From Allobosea sp. 47.2.35 (GTDB lineage Bacteria > Pseudomonadota > Alphaproteobacteria > Rhizobiales > Beijerinckiaceae), in assembly GCF_024655635.1 (NCBI RefSeq), contig NZ_JANLGI010000002.1, positions 306,738 to 370,737 of the forward strand: DNA of 64,000 bases, read 5' to 3'. Positions 8,314-16,951 of this stretch are shown piece by piece (position 1 is the first letter of the stretch; each line of letters begins with the position of its first letter). The position numbers and the translations under genes are program-made. The notes beneath the pieces are model-generated. The model was not told the DNA's origin. It saw only the letters and a program-made list of their open reading frames with translations, and made no database searches.

Positions 8314-9489
8314 TCACTTGCGGGCCTTAACCGGGTCCTTGACGTCCTTGATCGTCGCGAACTCGACATTGTGCAGTTCGGAGCCGACCTTCTGCGTTTT
8401 GCGGACATAGATGTTCTGGATGATGTCGCGGGTATCGGGATCGATCTTCACCGGCCCGCGCACGCTCTCCCAGGAAGCGCCCTTCATCGCCGCGATCAGC
8501 TTGTCGCCGCTGGCGTCGCCCTTGGTCGTTTCCAGCGCCTTGGCGATGAGCTTCATGCCGTCATAGCCGCCGACCGCCATGAAGTTCGGACGCATGCCGG
8601 GATTGGCCTTCTGGAAGGCCGCGACGAAATCCTTGTTCGCCGGGCTGTCATGCGCCGCCGAATAGTGATGCGTGGTGATGGCGCCGAGCGCGACATCGCC
8701 GATCCCCTCGAGGATGTCGTCATCGACCACGTCGCCGGGGCCGATCAGCTTGACGCCGGCCTTGTCGAGCCCGCGCTCGACGAACTGCTTCATGAACTGC
8801 GCGCCGACGCCCGAGGGCACGAAGACGAAGAGCGCATCAGGCTTCGCCTCGGAGACGCGCTGGAGGAAGGGCGCGAAATCCGGATTGCGCAGCGGCACGC
8901 GCACGCTCTCGACCGTGCCGCCCGCCGCCTTGAACTTGTTGGCGAAGGAGGTCTCGGCATCGATGCCCGGGCCGTAATCGGTGACCACCGTGAAGACCTT
9001 CCTGATGCCGTTCGCCGCAGCCCAGTCCGCCATCGGCTCTGAGGCCTGCGGCAGGGTGAAGGAGGTCCGCACGATATAGGGCGAGGCCTCGGTGATCGTC
9101 GCAGTCGCCGCCGCCATCACCACCTCCGGCACCTTGGCCTGCGTCGCGATCTGAGCGGTGGCCATGGCGAGCGGCGTCAGGCCGAAGCCGGCCAGCACCG
9201 AGACCTTGTCGTTGACGACCAGTTCCTGCGCGAGGCGGCGCGTCGCATCGGCATTGCCGGCATCGTCCTTGAGGATCACTTCGAGCTTGCGTCCGCCATG
9301 GGTGGCGCCTTCCCTGGCGAGGAAGAGCTTCACCGCCGCGTCGATCTGCTTGCCTGTCGAGGCGAAGGGGCCGGTCATCGGCAGGATCAGGCCGATCTTC
9401 ACAGCCTCCTGCGCCAGCGCGAACCCGCTCGTCGAGGCGGCCAGCGCCAGCCCGAGCATGCCACCGAGTACCGTCCTGCGATGCGTCAT
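8314..9489 (-). CDS. LIV-type periplasmic substrate-binding protein
   Basis: A 391-residue protein with a signal peptide (MTHRRTVLGGML, cleavage near FALAQ-EA) and the two-lobed periplasmic binding fold of the LivJ/K family. The opening KIGLILPMTGPFASTGKQ is typical, followed by LEVILKDDAGN and ASPYIVRTSF. The ligand is not a standard amino acid by context. It precedes livHMGF-like genes on the same strand and follows the GalC-like aldolase gene, so it probably collects the aromatic substrate of the operon. A second, TctC-type receptor is encoded 2.6 kb upstream. Confidence 0.9.
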   Translation of the reverse strand: MTHRRTVLGGMLGLALAASTSGFALAQEAVKIGLILPMTGPFASTGKQIDAAVKLFLAREGATHGGRKLEVILKDDAGNADATRRLAQELVVNDKVSVLAGFGLTPLAMATAQIATQAKVPEVVMAAATATITEASPYIVRTSFTLPQASEPMADWAAANGIRKVFTVVTDYGPGIDAETSFANKFKAAGGTVESVRVPLRNPDFAPFLQRVSEAKPDALFVFVPSGVGAQFMKQFVERGLDKAGVKLIGPGDVVDDDILEGIGDVALGAITTHHYSAAHDSPANKDFVAAFQKANPGMRPNFMAVGGYDGMKLIAKALETTKGDASGDKLIAAMKGASWESVRGPVKIDPDTRDIIQNIYVRKTQKVGSELHNVEFATIKDVKDPVKARK

Positions 9490-9540
9490 CGTCGTTTCCT
9501 TCCCCTGCTGCGGCTTTCTGCGAAGCCGGTTGCTTCGGTC

Positions 9541-10224
9541 TCAGTCGTCGTCGCGATAGACGAGGCCGGCCTTGGCGAGGCCTTCGCGCATCCCGTACAT
9601 GTCCAGCCCGAGCTCGCCCGAGGCGAGGCGTCGGCGCTTCTCCTCCTCGGCCGCTTCGCGCTTGCGGCCGGCCGCTGCCACCGCTTCCGCCTCCAGCCTC
9701 GGCACGACCACAACGCCATCGTCGTCGGCGACGATCACGTCGCCGGGGTGGATCAGCGCCCCGGCGCAGACCACGGGCACATTGACCGAGCCGAGCGTCG
9801 CCTTGACCGTGCCCTTGGCCGAGATCGCGCGGGACCAGACGGGGAAGCCCATTTCGGTCAGCACCCGCACGTCGCGCACGCCGGCATCGATGACGAGGCC
9901 GGCGCCGCCGCGCGCCTTCAGCGAGGTCGCGAGCAGGTCGCCGAACATGCCGTCGGTATTGTCGGTGGTGCAGGCGACGACCAGCACGTCGCCCGGCTGC
10001 ACCTGCTCGATCGCGACATGGATCATCCAGTTGTCGCCAGGCTGGGCAAGCACCGTCACCGCTCCGCCGGCGATCTGCGCACCCGGATAGATCGGCCGCA
10101 TATAGGGCTTCAGCAGTCCGCTCCGGCCCATCGCCTCATGCGTGGTGGAGACGCCGAGCTCGCGCAGATCGGCCATGGCCGCGACCGGCGCGCGCTTCTT
10201 CGTGCGGATGACGACGGGGGTCAT
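9541..10224 (-). CDS. galC: RraA-fold aldolase, likely 4-carboxy-4-hydroxy-2-oxoadipate aldolase
   Basis: A 227-residue protein of the RraA/HMG-aldolase fold. The active-site loop [16 protein letters not shown] and the metal/substrate motif VIDAGVRDV are present, followed by the family segment [15 protein letters not shown]. In the gallate and protocatechuate 4,5-cleavage pathways this class (LigK/GalC/ProA) splits 4-carboxy-4-hydroxy-2-oxoadipate to pyruvate and oxaloacetate. The adjacent galB- and galD-type genes make this far more likely than the RNase E regulator RraA. The ATG at 10224 overlaps the end of the GalB-type gene as ATGA. The C-terminal third is a long charged helix. Confidence 0.83.
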   Translation of the reverse strand: MTPVVIRTKKRAPVAAMADLRELGVSTTHEAMGRSGLLKPYMRPIYPGAQIAGGAVTVLAQPGDNWMIHVAIEQVQPGDVLVVACTTDNTDGMFGDLLATSLKARGGAGLVIDAGVRDVRVLTEMGFPVWSRAISAKGTVKATLGSVNVPVVCAGALIHPGDVIVADDDGVVVVPRLEAEAVAAAGRKREAAEEEKRRRLASGELGLDMYGMREGLAKAGLVYRDDD

Positions 10225-10946
10225 GCCAGCACCTCCAGCGCTTCCGGGAACAGGCGCTGATAGGCCTCGCCATAAGTCATCGCCTTGCCGGAATTCCGGC
10301 CGCCCTGCATGCCGCGGTTCAGCGCGACGCGGGTGTAGTATTCCCAGAGATGCTTCTGCGCGGCGAGGATCTCGAAGGCCTTGCGCTTCTGCTCCCAGAC
10401 CGCGTCGATGTTCAGGATGACGTTCGGCTTGAAATTGCACTGCTCGGGCTGGTGCGGCTCGAACAGGAAGACCGGCGGGGCGGCATAGGCGCGCTCCGGA
10501 TCGGGCTTGTGCCCGGCGGCCTGCGCGATGATGCGCGCCTCCTGCGCGAAGCGCGTCGCTTCCGGGTGGTCGACATTATAGGGGTCTTCCAGCGCATGGG
10601 TCAGCACGAAGCTGGGGTTGAGCTCGTGGAAGATGTCGATGGCGCGGTCGAGCATCCCGGGCGTCGTCCGCAGCGGATAGTCCCCGGCATCCATGAACTC
10701 GATCTCGGCGCCGAGCAGTTCGGCCGCGGCCTGCGCCTCCTCGCGGCGCTGCGCCTTGACGTCCTCCATGCGGACGCCCGCCTTCTTCCAGGCGAACTGG
10801 CTCTCGCCACGCTCGCCATAGGACAGGCAGAGGATCTTGACGCGCATCCCGCGCTTCGCATGCAGCGCGATCGCGCCGCCCGCCCGCCAGACGAAATCGC
10901 CGGGATGGGCGGTGATCACCAGTCCGGTCTTCTGCTTGTCGGCCAT
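10221..10946 (-). CDS. galB: PIG-L family 4-oxalomesaconate hydratase
   Basis: A 241-residue PIG-L/LmbE-fold protein. Most deacetylases of the fold have AHPDDE; here the motif is [18 protein letters not shown], as expected of the hydratase subgroup of GalB. Other matching stretches are [11 protein letters not shown], the metal-site region [20 protein letters not shown] and the C-terminal [13 protein letters not shown]. GalB hydrates 4-oxalomesaconate to 4-carboxy-4-hydroxy-2-oxoadipate, the substrate of the next gene product. It lies between the GalD- and GalC-type genes in the operon. Confidence 0.85.
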   Translation of the reverse strand: MADKQKTGLVITAHPGDFVWRAGGAIALHAKRGMRVKILCLSYGERGESQFAWKKAGVRMEDVKAQRREEAQAAAELLGAEIEFMDAGDYPLRTTPGMLDRAIDIFHELNPSFVLTHALEDPYNVDHPEATRFAQEARIIAQAAGHKPDPERAYAAPPVFLFEPHQPEQCNFKPNVILNIDAVWEQKRKAFEILAAQKHLWEYYTRVALNRGMQGGRNSGKAMTYGEAYQRLFPEALEVLA

Positions 10947-10966
10947 TGCCGGTCAGTCCTCTCGTC

Positions 10967-12085
10967 TCATTCAGCAGCGTGGCGGGCGGCGCCCGCACGC
11001 GCCGCCATCACATGGGCCGGCACGAAGGCACGGCCTTCCATCAGGATGCGCGCGGTGCGCAGAAGCCCGGCGCGCTCGATCACCGGCCGCTCGGCGGTGC
11101 CGCCGACGGTCAGCGTCACCGTGAATTCGCCGGTCGGATGCTCGACCGAGAGCGAGCGCTCCCGGCCCTCGGGCATCGCCGCGACGGAAGCCGCTGGCGA
11201 GCCGGGCAGGGCGGCCGCGGTCGCCACCGTCACGGCGGCGAAGACGCCGATCGACGCGTGGCATTCATGCGGGATGAAGCTGCGCGTGCAGATCGAACCG
11301 CCCGCCTGCGGCGGCGCGACCAGCGCGATCTTCGGCACCACCTTCTTCGCGACATCGCCGAGATTCATCAGCGGCCCGGCGGCAAGCCGGATGCGCTCGA
11401 TCCGCGCCTTCAGCTCCGTATCCTTGTCGAGCAGATCGCGCGGCTCGTATCCCGAGCGCCCGAGATCGGCGGCCCGCATGACGATCACCGGCATGCCATT
11501 GTCGATCAGCGTGCAGGGCACGCCATCGATCACGTCGACGACATTGCCGGTCGGCAGCAGCGAACCGCAGACCGAGCCTTCCGCGTCGAGGAAGCCGATA
11601 TCGATCGGTGCCGAGGTGCCGGGCACGCCGTCGATGCGTGCGCTGCCCTCTGTGCCTGCCTCGCCATCGGGTGTGTCCATCGTCAGGTCGGCGATGGTGC
11701 CGGTATTGATCGTGCGGACGCGGACGGTCGTGCGGGCGCCGCTCGCCTTGACTAGCCCCCGCGCCAGCGCGAACGGCCCGATGCCGGCGAGGATGTTGCC
11801 GCAATTCGGCGTCGTATCGACCTGCGCCGTCTCGATGCCCACCTGTGCGAACAGGAAATCGATATCGCAGCCCGGCTCGCTCGATTGCGAGACGATCGCG
11901 ACCTTGCTGGTCAGCGGATGCGCGCCGCCTAGCCCGTCGACCTGCCGCTTGTCGGGCGAACCCATCACGGCGAGCAGGAAGGCGTCGCGCGCCGCCACAT
12001 CCGCCGGCAGGTCGTCGCGCAGGAAATAGGCGCCCTTCGAGGTGCCGCCGCGAATGAGCATGCAGGGGACGGCGCGCTGGCCCAT
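10967..12085 (-). CDS. galD: PrpF/GalD family 4-oxalomesaconate tautomerase
   Basis: A 372-residue protein of the PrpF/diaminopimelate-epimerase fold. It opens VPCMLIRGGTSKGAYFL, the family signature, and has DTTPNCGNILAGIGPFA with the catalytic cysteine in the first half, and a second half with ICTRSFIPHECHASIGV. GalD converts keto and enol forms of 4-oxalomesaconate. The ATG at 12085 was chosen because the longer frame upstream belongs to the overlapping TctC gene. The neighbours GalB and GalC specify this role rather than the 2-methylaconitate isomerase role of PrpF. Confidence 0.85.
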   Translation of the reverse strand: MGQRAVPCMLIRGGTSKGAYFLRDDLPADVAARDAFLLAVMGSPDKRQVDGLGGAHPLTSKVAIVSQSSEPGCDIDFLFAQVGIETAQVDTTPNCGNILAGIGPFALARGLVKASGARTTVRVRTINTGTIADLTMDTPDGEAGTEGSARIDGVPGTSAPIDIGFLDAEGSVCGSLLPTGNVVDVIDGVPCTLIDNGMPVIVMRAADLGRSGYEPRDLLDKDTELKARIERIRLAAGPLMNLGDVAKKVVPKIALVAPPQAGGSICTRSFIPHECHASIGVFAAVTVATAAALPGSPAASVAAMPEGRERSLSVEHPTGEFTVTLTVGGTAERPVIERAGLLRTARILMEGRAFVPAHVMAARAGAARHAAE

Positions 12086-12089
12086 CGAC

Positions 12090-13076
12090 TCACTCCGACG
12101 CCTTGATGCCGGCGCGCGTGATGACGTCGCGCCAGAGCGCAAGCTCCGATGCGATGAGCTTGCCGAAGCCATCCGGCGTCTCGGGCCGCGCGATGGCACC
12201 GTCGCGGGCGAGCGCTGCCGCGAAATCCGGCTGGCTGAGCAGGCCGTTGATCTCGCGGTTGAGCCGGTCGACGATCGGGCGCGGGGTCTTGGCCGGCGCG
12301 ACCACGCCATACCATTGCACCGCCTCGAAATCGGGCAGGCCGCTCTCGGCCAGCGTGGGCAGGTTCGGCGCGAAGCCGACGCGATCGCGGCTGGCGACGC
12401 CGAGCACGCGCAATTGTCCGCCTTCGGCCAGTGGCAGCACGGCCGGGCCGCCCGTCAGCGTGAACTGGACCTGTCCGGCGACGAGGTCGTTCACCGAGGG
12501 TGCCGTTCCGCGATAGGGCACATGCACGGCATTGATGCCGGCGCGATAGGTCAGATAGGCGGTGGCGATATGGGCGGCGCTGCCCTGGCCGCCGGATGAG
12601 TAGTTCAGCTTGCCGGGATTGGCCTTGGCATAGGCGATGAACTCACCGAGTGTCTTCGCCGGCAGCTTCGGGTTGATCGCCAGGATGTTCGGCACCATCG
12701 CCACGAGCGCGACCGGCTGGAAATCCTTCACCGGGTCATAGGGCACGTTCGGATAGAGCGAGGGCGCGAAGGCCAGCGTGCCGATATGGCCCATCATCAG
12801 CGTGTGGCCGTCGGGGTCGGATTTCGCGGCCTGACCTGCTGCCGTCATGCCACCGGCGCCCGGCCGGTTTTCGATGACGAAGCCCTTGCCGGGAATGACC
12901 TGCTCCAGCTTCGTCGCGATCAGCCGCGCCAGCACATCGGTGCTGCCGCCCGGCGTGAACGGCACGACGATGCGGATGATCTGGCTCGGCCATGCCGGCT
13001 GTGCCCTGGCCGGGACGAGGCCCGACAATCCTGCTGTGCCGAGGCCGGCAAGGACGGAACGGCGGTCGAGCTGCAT
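12090..13076 (-). CDS. Tripartite tricarboxylate (TctC/Bug) binding protein
   Basis: A 328-residue periplasmic receptor with a Tat-like or Sec signal (LDRRSVLAGLG, cleavage near ARAQP). Bug-family landmarks are IVVPFTPGGSTDVLARLI, VIENRPGAGG, DGHTLMMGHIGTLA and YSSGGQGSAAH. No TctA or TctB membrane gene is nearby, so it is an orphan receptor, which is common for this family. The start codon shares a base with the upstream stop (TGATG). It probably binds a carboxylated aromatic or intermediate and may serve as a sensor or use a distant membrane partner. Confidence 0.9.
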   Translation of the reverse strand: MQLDRRSVLAGLGTAGLSGLVPARAQPAWPSQIIRIVVPFTPGGSTDVLARLIATKLEQVIPGKGFVIENRPGAGGMTAAGQAAKSDPDGHTLMMGHIGTLAFAPSLYPNVPYDPVKDFQPVALVAMVPNILAINPKLPAKTLGEFIAYAKANPGKLNYSSGGQGSAAHIATAYLTYRAGINAVHVPYRGTAPSVNDLVAGQVQFTLTGGPAVLPLAEGGQLRVLGVASRDRVGFAPNLPTLAESGLPDFEAVQWYGVVAPAKTPRPIVDRLNREINGLLSQPDFAAALARDGAIARPETPDGFGKLIASELALWRDVITRAGIKASE

Positions 13077-13906
13077 CAAAGACCTCCCTTGCGGCGCGCG
13101 CCGCGCTGCTGTGCATCGGCAACGGCGCTGGCAAGCCCCGGCGCAAGCCCGGCGGCAGCGAGCATCTCGGCCGCCTCCCGCATCTCGGCCGCGCGCCGGA
13201 TGCCATGGGTCGCCACGCGCTCGCGCATATCGGCGGCGAGTGCGTGAAAATCGATCGAAGGAAAGGTTGCGTGCAGGCTGGCGAAGACCGGGTCCTTGAC
13301 GTCCCAGGCCTCGCAGGCGGCGGCGCAATCGACCATCAGCGCCTCCAGCCCCTTGATCATGATGCTGCGGCAGAGCTTCATCGCGGAAGCCCGGCCGAAC
13401 GTCTCCGAGACCGGGGCCAGGTTCATGCCGAGGCCGTTGAGGATGTCGGCCGCGGCGCTTGCCTTGGGGCCGCCCGCGAGGATCGAGACCTTCAAGCCGG
13501 GCTTGAGCACGGGCGCCATCACGGCTGCTTCGACATAGTCGGCGCCGCTGGCCTCGACCGCCTTCGCCGCCCGTTGCTTCGTCGAAGGTGCCGCCGAATT
13601 GACGTCGACGAAGATCTGACCGGGCTTCAGCCAGGCGGCAGCCTCGGCCGCCACGGCCTCGGCACGGTCCGCCGTTACCGCCGAGAAGATGAAATCGGCC
13701 TCTGCACAGGCTTCGGCCGGCGAAGCGCCGCGACCGACGCCGATCTGCTGCGCGACGTCCTCCAGCCGGCGGCCGGCAGCGCTGTCGAACAGCAGGTCAT
13801 AGGCACGGATGCCGTGGGCGCCATTGGCCAAGAGGCCGCGCGAGAACGTCTGCCCGACCTCGCCGAAGCCGATGAACGCGATCGCTGCCGGTGCTGAACC
13901 AGCCAT
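13076..13906 (-). CDS. NAD(P)-dependent dehydrogenase with DUF1932 domain
   Basis: A 276-residue protein. The N-terminal Rossmann domain shows IAFIGFGEVGQTFSRGL, like 6-phosphogluconate/3-hydroxyisobutyrate dehydrogenases, then VDVNSAAPSTKQ. The C-terminal helical half is the DUF1932 type, with the conserved lysine region ASAMKLCRSIMIKGLEAL. I chose ATG 13906, with AGGGAG about eight bases upstream, over a GTG at 13915 that would sit on that site. It is the first gene of the operon and may oxidise a hydroxy intermediate or ring-opened semialdehyde feeding the GalD step. The reaction is inferred from context only. Confidence 0.78.
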   Translation of the reverse strand: MAGSAPAAIAFIGFGEVGQTFSRGLLANGAHGIRAYDLLFDSAAGRRLEDVAQQIGVGRGASPAEACAEADFIFSAVTADRAEAVAAEAAAWLKPGQIFVDVNSAAPSTKQRAAKAVEASGADYVEAAVMAPVLKPGLKVSILAGGPKASAAADILNGLGMNLAPVSETFGRASAMKLCRSIMIKGLEALMVDCAAACEAWDVKDPVFASLHATFPSIDFHALAADMRERVATHGIRRAAEMREAAEMLAAAGLAPGLASAVADAQQRGARRKGGL

Positions 13907-13962
13907 CGTCGCCACTCCCTGTGCGTTTCTTCCCGCAGCAAGGGTGGGGCAGGTTCATTGTC

Positions 13963-13997
13963 TCATCAAATGATAAGAATGCAGCGATTGAGCAATC
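13963..13997 (-). promoter_or_regulatory. Candidate LysR operators before the meta-cleavage operon
   Basis: The 98-base gap between the LysR stop and the first operon gene is AT-rich and has two short dyads: ATCA-AA-TGAT at 13965-13974 and GATTG-AG-CAATC at 13986-13997. They sit 60-90 bases before the start codon at 13906, where a LysR activator usually binds. Function is inferred. Confidence 0.4.
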
Positions 13998-14004
13998 TGA
14001 ATCA

Positions 14005-14913
14005 TCAATCCGGACGTGCGACGCTGCGCTTGAGCGAAGCGCTGAGCAATGACAGCAGGTCGCGCGTCGCGGGGCGTAAGGGCACGGTCTTGCGCGTGAT
14101 GATGCCCAGTGTCCGGGTGATCGCCGGGGCGCGCAGCGGGATCGCGACCAGTCCGCCGGAATCGACCACGTCGAGCGCGAGTTGTGGGACGATGGCATAG
14201 CCGATCCCGGAGCGGACGAGGCTGACCGCGGTGACGACCCGTTGCACCTCGTAGCGCCAGGTCAGGGCCTCCCGGCGAGAGCCGAGCGCGTCGTCGATCA
14301 GGATGCGGTTGCCCGTCTCGGCGCTGATGCGGACGAGCGGCTCGTCCTGGAGCTGGGCCCATGTCAACGACGTCGCCTGGGCGAGCGGCATGTCGCGATG
14401 GCTGACGAGCACGAAAGGCTCCTTCACCACCGGCTTGAGCTCCAAGTCCCAGCGGTTTGCGGCGACGATGGTCACGCCGAACTCGGCCTCGCCGGACTGC
14501 ACCTTGTCGGCGATCTCGGAGGCGGAGTTGTCGTGCACCCTGACGCCCAGTCCCGGATGGCGCTTGGCGAAGGCGGCGATCACGGAGGGCATGCAATGGG
14601 CGGCCACGGTCGGCAGGCAGCCGACGGACACTTCCGTGTCGCGCTCGCGGGTCTCGACCTTCACCTCGTCGATCGCGGAACCGAGGTCTTCGAAGATCCG
14701 GCGCGCGCGCGGCAGCAGCGTGGTTCCGGCCGCCGTCAGCGAGACCTGCCGCGTCGTGCGCAGGAAGAGCGGCGTGCCCAACGATTCCTCGAGCTTGCGG
14801 ACACGGTGGCTCAGCGCCGTCTGGGACAGGTTGAGATGGGAGGCCGCAGCCCGGAAGCTGCCGCGTTCGGCAATGCTGATGAAAGCCTGAAGGCCCAGGA
14901 CGTCGGCGCGCAT
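14005..14913 (-). CDS. LysR-family regulator of the meta-cleavage operon
   Basis: A 302-residue LysR protein. The helix-turn-helix is seen in FISIAERGSFRAAASHLNLSQ and ALSHRVRKLEESLG. The effector domain follows, with VSVGCLPTVAAHCMP and a C-terminal GIGYAIVPQLALD. It lies directly upstream of, and on the same strand as, the operon beginning at 13906. An inverted repeat in front of its own start suggests autoregulation. The probable effector is the aromatic substrate or a ring-opened product. Confidence 0.9.
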   Translation of the reverse strand: MRADVLGLQAFISIAERGSFRAAASHLNLSQTALSHRVRKLEESLGTPLFLRTTRQVSLTAAGTTLLPRARRIFEDLGSAIDEVKVETRERDTEVSVGCLPTVAAHCMPSVIAAFAKRHPGLGVRVHDNSASEIADKVQSGEAEFGVTIVAANRWDLELKPVVKEPFVLVSHRDMPLAQATSLTWAQLQDEPLVRISAETGNRILIDDALGSRREALTWRYEVQRVVTAVSLVRSGIGYAIVPQLALDVVDSGGLVAIPLRAPAITRTLGIITRKTVPLRPATRDLLSLLSASLKRSVARPD

Positions 14914-14931
14914 GTCATTTGCTAGCGGTGG

Positions 14932-14950
14932 CTGTCGATAAAAGCGACAG
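14932..14950 (-). promoter_or_regulatory. Inverted repeat upstream of the LysR gene
   Basis: CTGTCG and CGACAG form six-base arms around a seven-base AT-rich spacer, 19 to 37 bases before the LysR start at 14913. On the + strand it is followed by TTTT, but no rightward transcript ends here, so an operator is more likely than a terminator. Confidence 0.4.
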
Positions 14951-15011
14951 TTTTGGTGAGCGAGCCTCGGCGCTTGCGCGCGCTCCCGATGGCGCGCGGC
15001 ACCGTTCAGAC

Positions 15012-16049
15012 TCAGCCGTGCCGCGGACCATCACCCTTCGAACTCGCGTCGGCGGACGCGATCGCCTGCTCAAGGAGGGCAAGAGCCCGCGCCCCTGCCG
15101 CCGCGTCGGGGAAGTCCAGCGTCTCGCCGCGAGCGGCGCGAACGAAATCGCCCAGGATCGCGTGATAGCCCTTGTGGTCCTCGTTGGCGGCGACGGTGAA
15201 ATTCGGCTCCCAGACCAGCGTGTCCTCGGCCTCCGCCAGGGTGGCGTCCGCGCGCGACACCTTGAAGGGCGGGCTGCGGAAATAGCGGACCTCGTGCAGG
15301 TTGCGGACCTCGACGCGGCGATGGTCGCCCATCACTTGCCACCATTCCATCGGCGTGCCGCGCGATTGATGCGTGCCCATCACGAGCGTGCCGATGCCGC
15401 CGTTACGGAAGCGGAAATCGACATGGAGCATGAGCTTGCCGGGCGCCAGCTCATGCCGACGCGCGCTGACCGTCGCGACCTCGCCCATCAGATGCGGGAT
15501 CAGGTCGAAATAGTGCACGCAGTGATGCAGGTAGAAGCCGGTATAGTCGACATCCCCCGCGAAATAGGTCGGCGCGGTCATATACTGGCCGAGGAAGCTC
15601 GCCGTGTCCCCGAATTCCGGGGCATGGACGACATTGGCCGCGATCCGGTTGGCGGTGGAATACCGCTTCATGAAGCCGAGGACGACCGGGACACCGCGAG
15701 CCTTGGCGGCATCGGCCAGCTCCTGCGCCTGCCGGGATGTCGCGGCCGGCGGCTTCTCGATGAAGAGCGGCAGGCCACGGGCGATGGCCGCGAGGCCGAC
15801 CTCGTGATGCTGTTTCGGACCCATGGCGAGGCCGACGGCGTCGATATCCGTGCGGGTGAGCAGGGCGCGCCAGTCGCTCATCCGGTTCTCGGGCGCGACG
15901 CCGTAGCGTCGCCCGGTCGAGGCGAGGCTCTCCTGCGAGATGTCGCAGATCGCCTGCAGGACGACATCGTGGCGTGTGACCTGCGGCAGCAGCATCTCGT
16001 TGGCATGCGTGCCGCAGCCGATCCAGCCGAGGCGGAGAGGGGATGTCAT
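15012..16049 (-). CDS. Gfo/Idh/MocA-family sugar dehydrogenase
   Basis: A 345-residue NAD(P)-dependent oxidoreductase. The Rossmann motif is LRLGWIGCGTHANEMLLP; the family lysine motif is FIEKPPAATSRQAQELADAA (EKP). The C-terminal alpha/beta half has DYTGFYLHHCVHYFDLIPHL, with the His pair typical of the active site. The start at 16049 shares a base with the epimerase stop (TGATG). It is the last gene of the leftward sugar operon and probably oxidises a sugar or inositol-like intermediate made after uptake. Confidence 0.88.
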   Translation of the reverse strand: MTSPLRLGWIGCGTHANEMLLPQVTRHDVVLQAICDISQESLASTGRRYGVAPENRMSDWRALLTRTDIDAVGLAMGPKQHHEVGLAAIARGLPLFIEKPPAATSRQAQELADAAKARGVPVVLGFMKRYSTANRIAANVVHAPEFGDTASFLGQYMTAPTYFAGDVDYTGFYLHHCVHYFDLIPHLMGEVATVSARRHELAPGKLMLHVDFRFRNGGIGTLVMGTHQSRGTPMEWWQVMGDHRRVEVRNLHEVRYFRSPPFKVSRADATLAEAEDTLVWEPNFTVAANEDHKGYHAILGDFVRAARGETLDFPDAAAGARALALLEQAIASADASSKGDGPRHG

Positions 16050-16951
16050 CACGCGATTCCCTTTGTCGCCGCGAGCCGATCGGCGAAGGCGAGCGTCGCC
16101 TTGAGATAGTCGATGCTGGCCTTGAGTTCCGCATCCTCGTTCCGGGCTGGCGCGCGCCATTGCGCCAGCGTCACGCCCGCCGCCTCGTCGTCGCGGCGGA
16201 ACGGCTCCAGCACGATCGGGCCTTTGTAGCCGCTAGCGACGAGCGCGCGTGCGATCGCCGGCCAGTCGATATGGCCGGACCCGACGAAGCCACGGTTGTT
16301 CTCGTTCGCCTGGAAATGCACGAGCTTCGCCCCCGCCAGCCGGATCGAGGCGGCAAGGTCGAATTCCTCCATGTTCATGTGGAAGGTATCGAGCATCACG
16401 CCGACGGCCGGCGAAGCGACCGCCTCGACATAATCAAGCGCGTGGCGGCAGGTGTTGCACATGTCTGTCTCGAAGCGGTTCAGCGGCTCGACGCCGAGGA
16501 TGACGCCCTTGTCGGCGGCGCGCTTGGCCGCCTGCGCCAGGCCGCGCACGACGGCATCGACCCTGCGGCGGCGCTCGGCCGGCTCGACCGGATGCGGCGC
16601 CCGGCCGGCGAAGACGAGCGGTGCGCCATAGAGCGGCCCACCGACGATGCCGGCGCCCAGCGCGGCCGCGACATCGACGCATTGCTCGAGATAGGCGATG
16701 CCGGCCTGATGCGCCGCCGGATCGGGGCTGGCGAGATCGCGGGTCAGGTTCACCCGCGCCGCCAGCACAATCGAGAGCCCGGCATCGGCGGCGGCGGCTT
16801 TCGTCTCGGCGAGATCGAGTTCGCCCGGCTCTGGCACCAGCAGTTCTACGACATCGGCCCCGGCCTGTTTCATGCGCTGGAACGTCGGGAAATGCTCGCG
16901 CCCGAAGGGGCGCGCGTAGAACATCGAGATCACCCCGATCGCATTGGTCAT
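16049..16951 (-). CDS. Sugar phosphate isomerase/epimerase (TIM barrel)
   Basis: A 300-residue xylose-isomerase-like TIM barrel of the ketose 3-epimerase/hydroxypyruvate isomerase class. Metal-ligand motifs follow in order: ILGVEPLNRFETD (Glu), GVMLDTFHMNMEE (Asp, His), LVHFQANENNRGFVGSGHIDW (His, His) and IVLEPF (Glu). The spacing and NENNRG-like region resemble D-tagatose/D-psicose 3-epimerases. ATGA overlap with the upstream permease shows translational coupling. The sugar is not identified. Confidence 0.85.
   Translation of the reverse strand: MTNAIGVISMFYARPFGREHFPTFQRMKQAGADVVELLVPEPGELDLAETKAAAADAGLSIVLAARVNLTRDLASPDPAAHQAGIAYLEQCVDVAAALGAGIVGGPLYGAPLVFAGRAPHPVEPAERRRRVDAVVRGLAQAAKRAADKGVILGVEPLNRFETDMCNTCRHALDYVEAVASPAVGVMLDTFHMNMEEFDLAASIRLAGAKLVHFQANENNRGFVGSGHIDWPAIARALVASGYKGPIVLEPFRRDDEAAGVTLAQWRAPARNEDAELKASIDYLKATLAFADRLAATKGIA

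Noticed and set aside
9541..10224. RNase E regulator RraA
   Set aside because: The fold is shared, but galB and galD type neighbours and the operon context favour the aldolase role.
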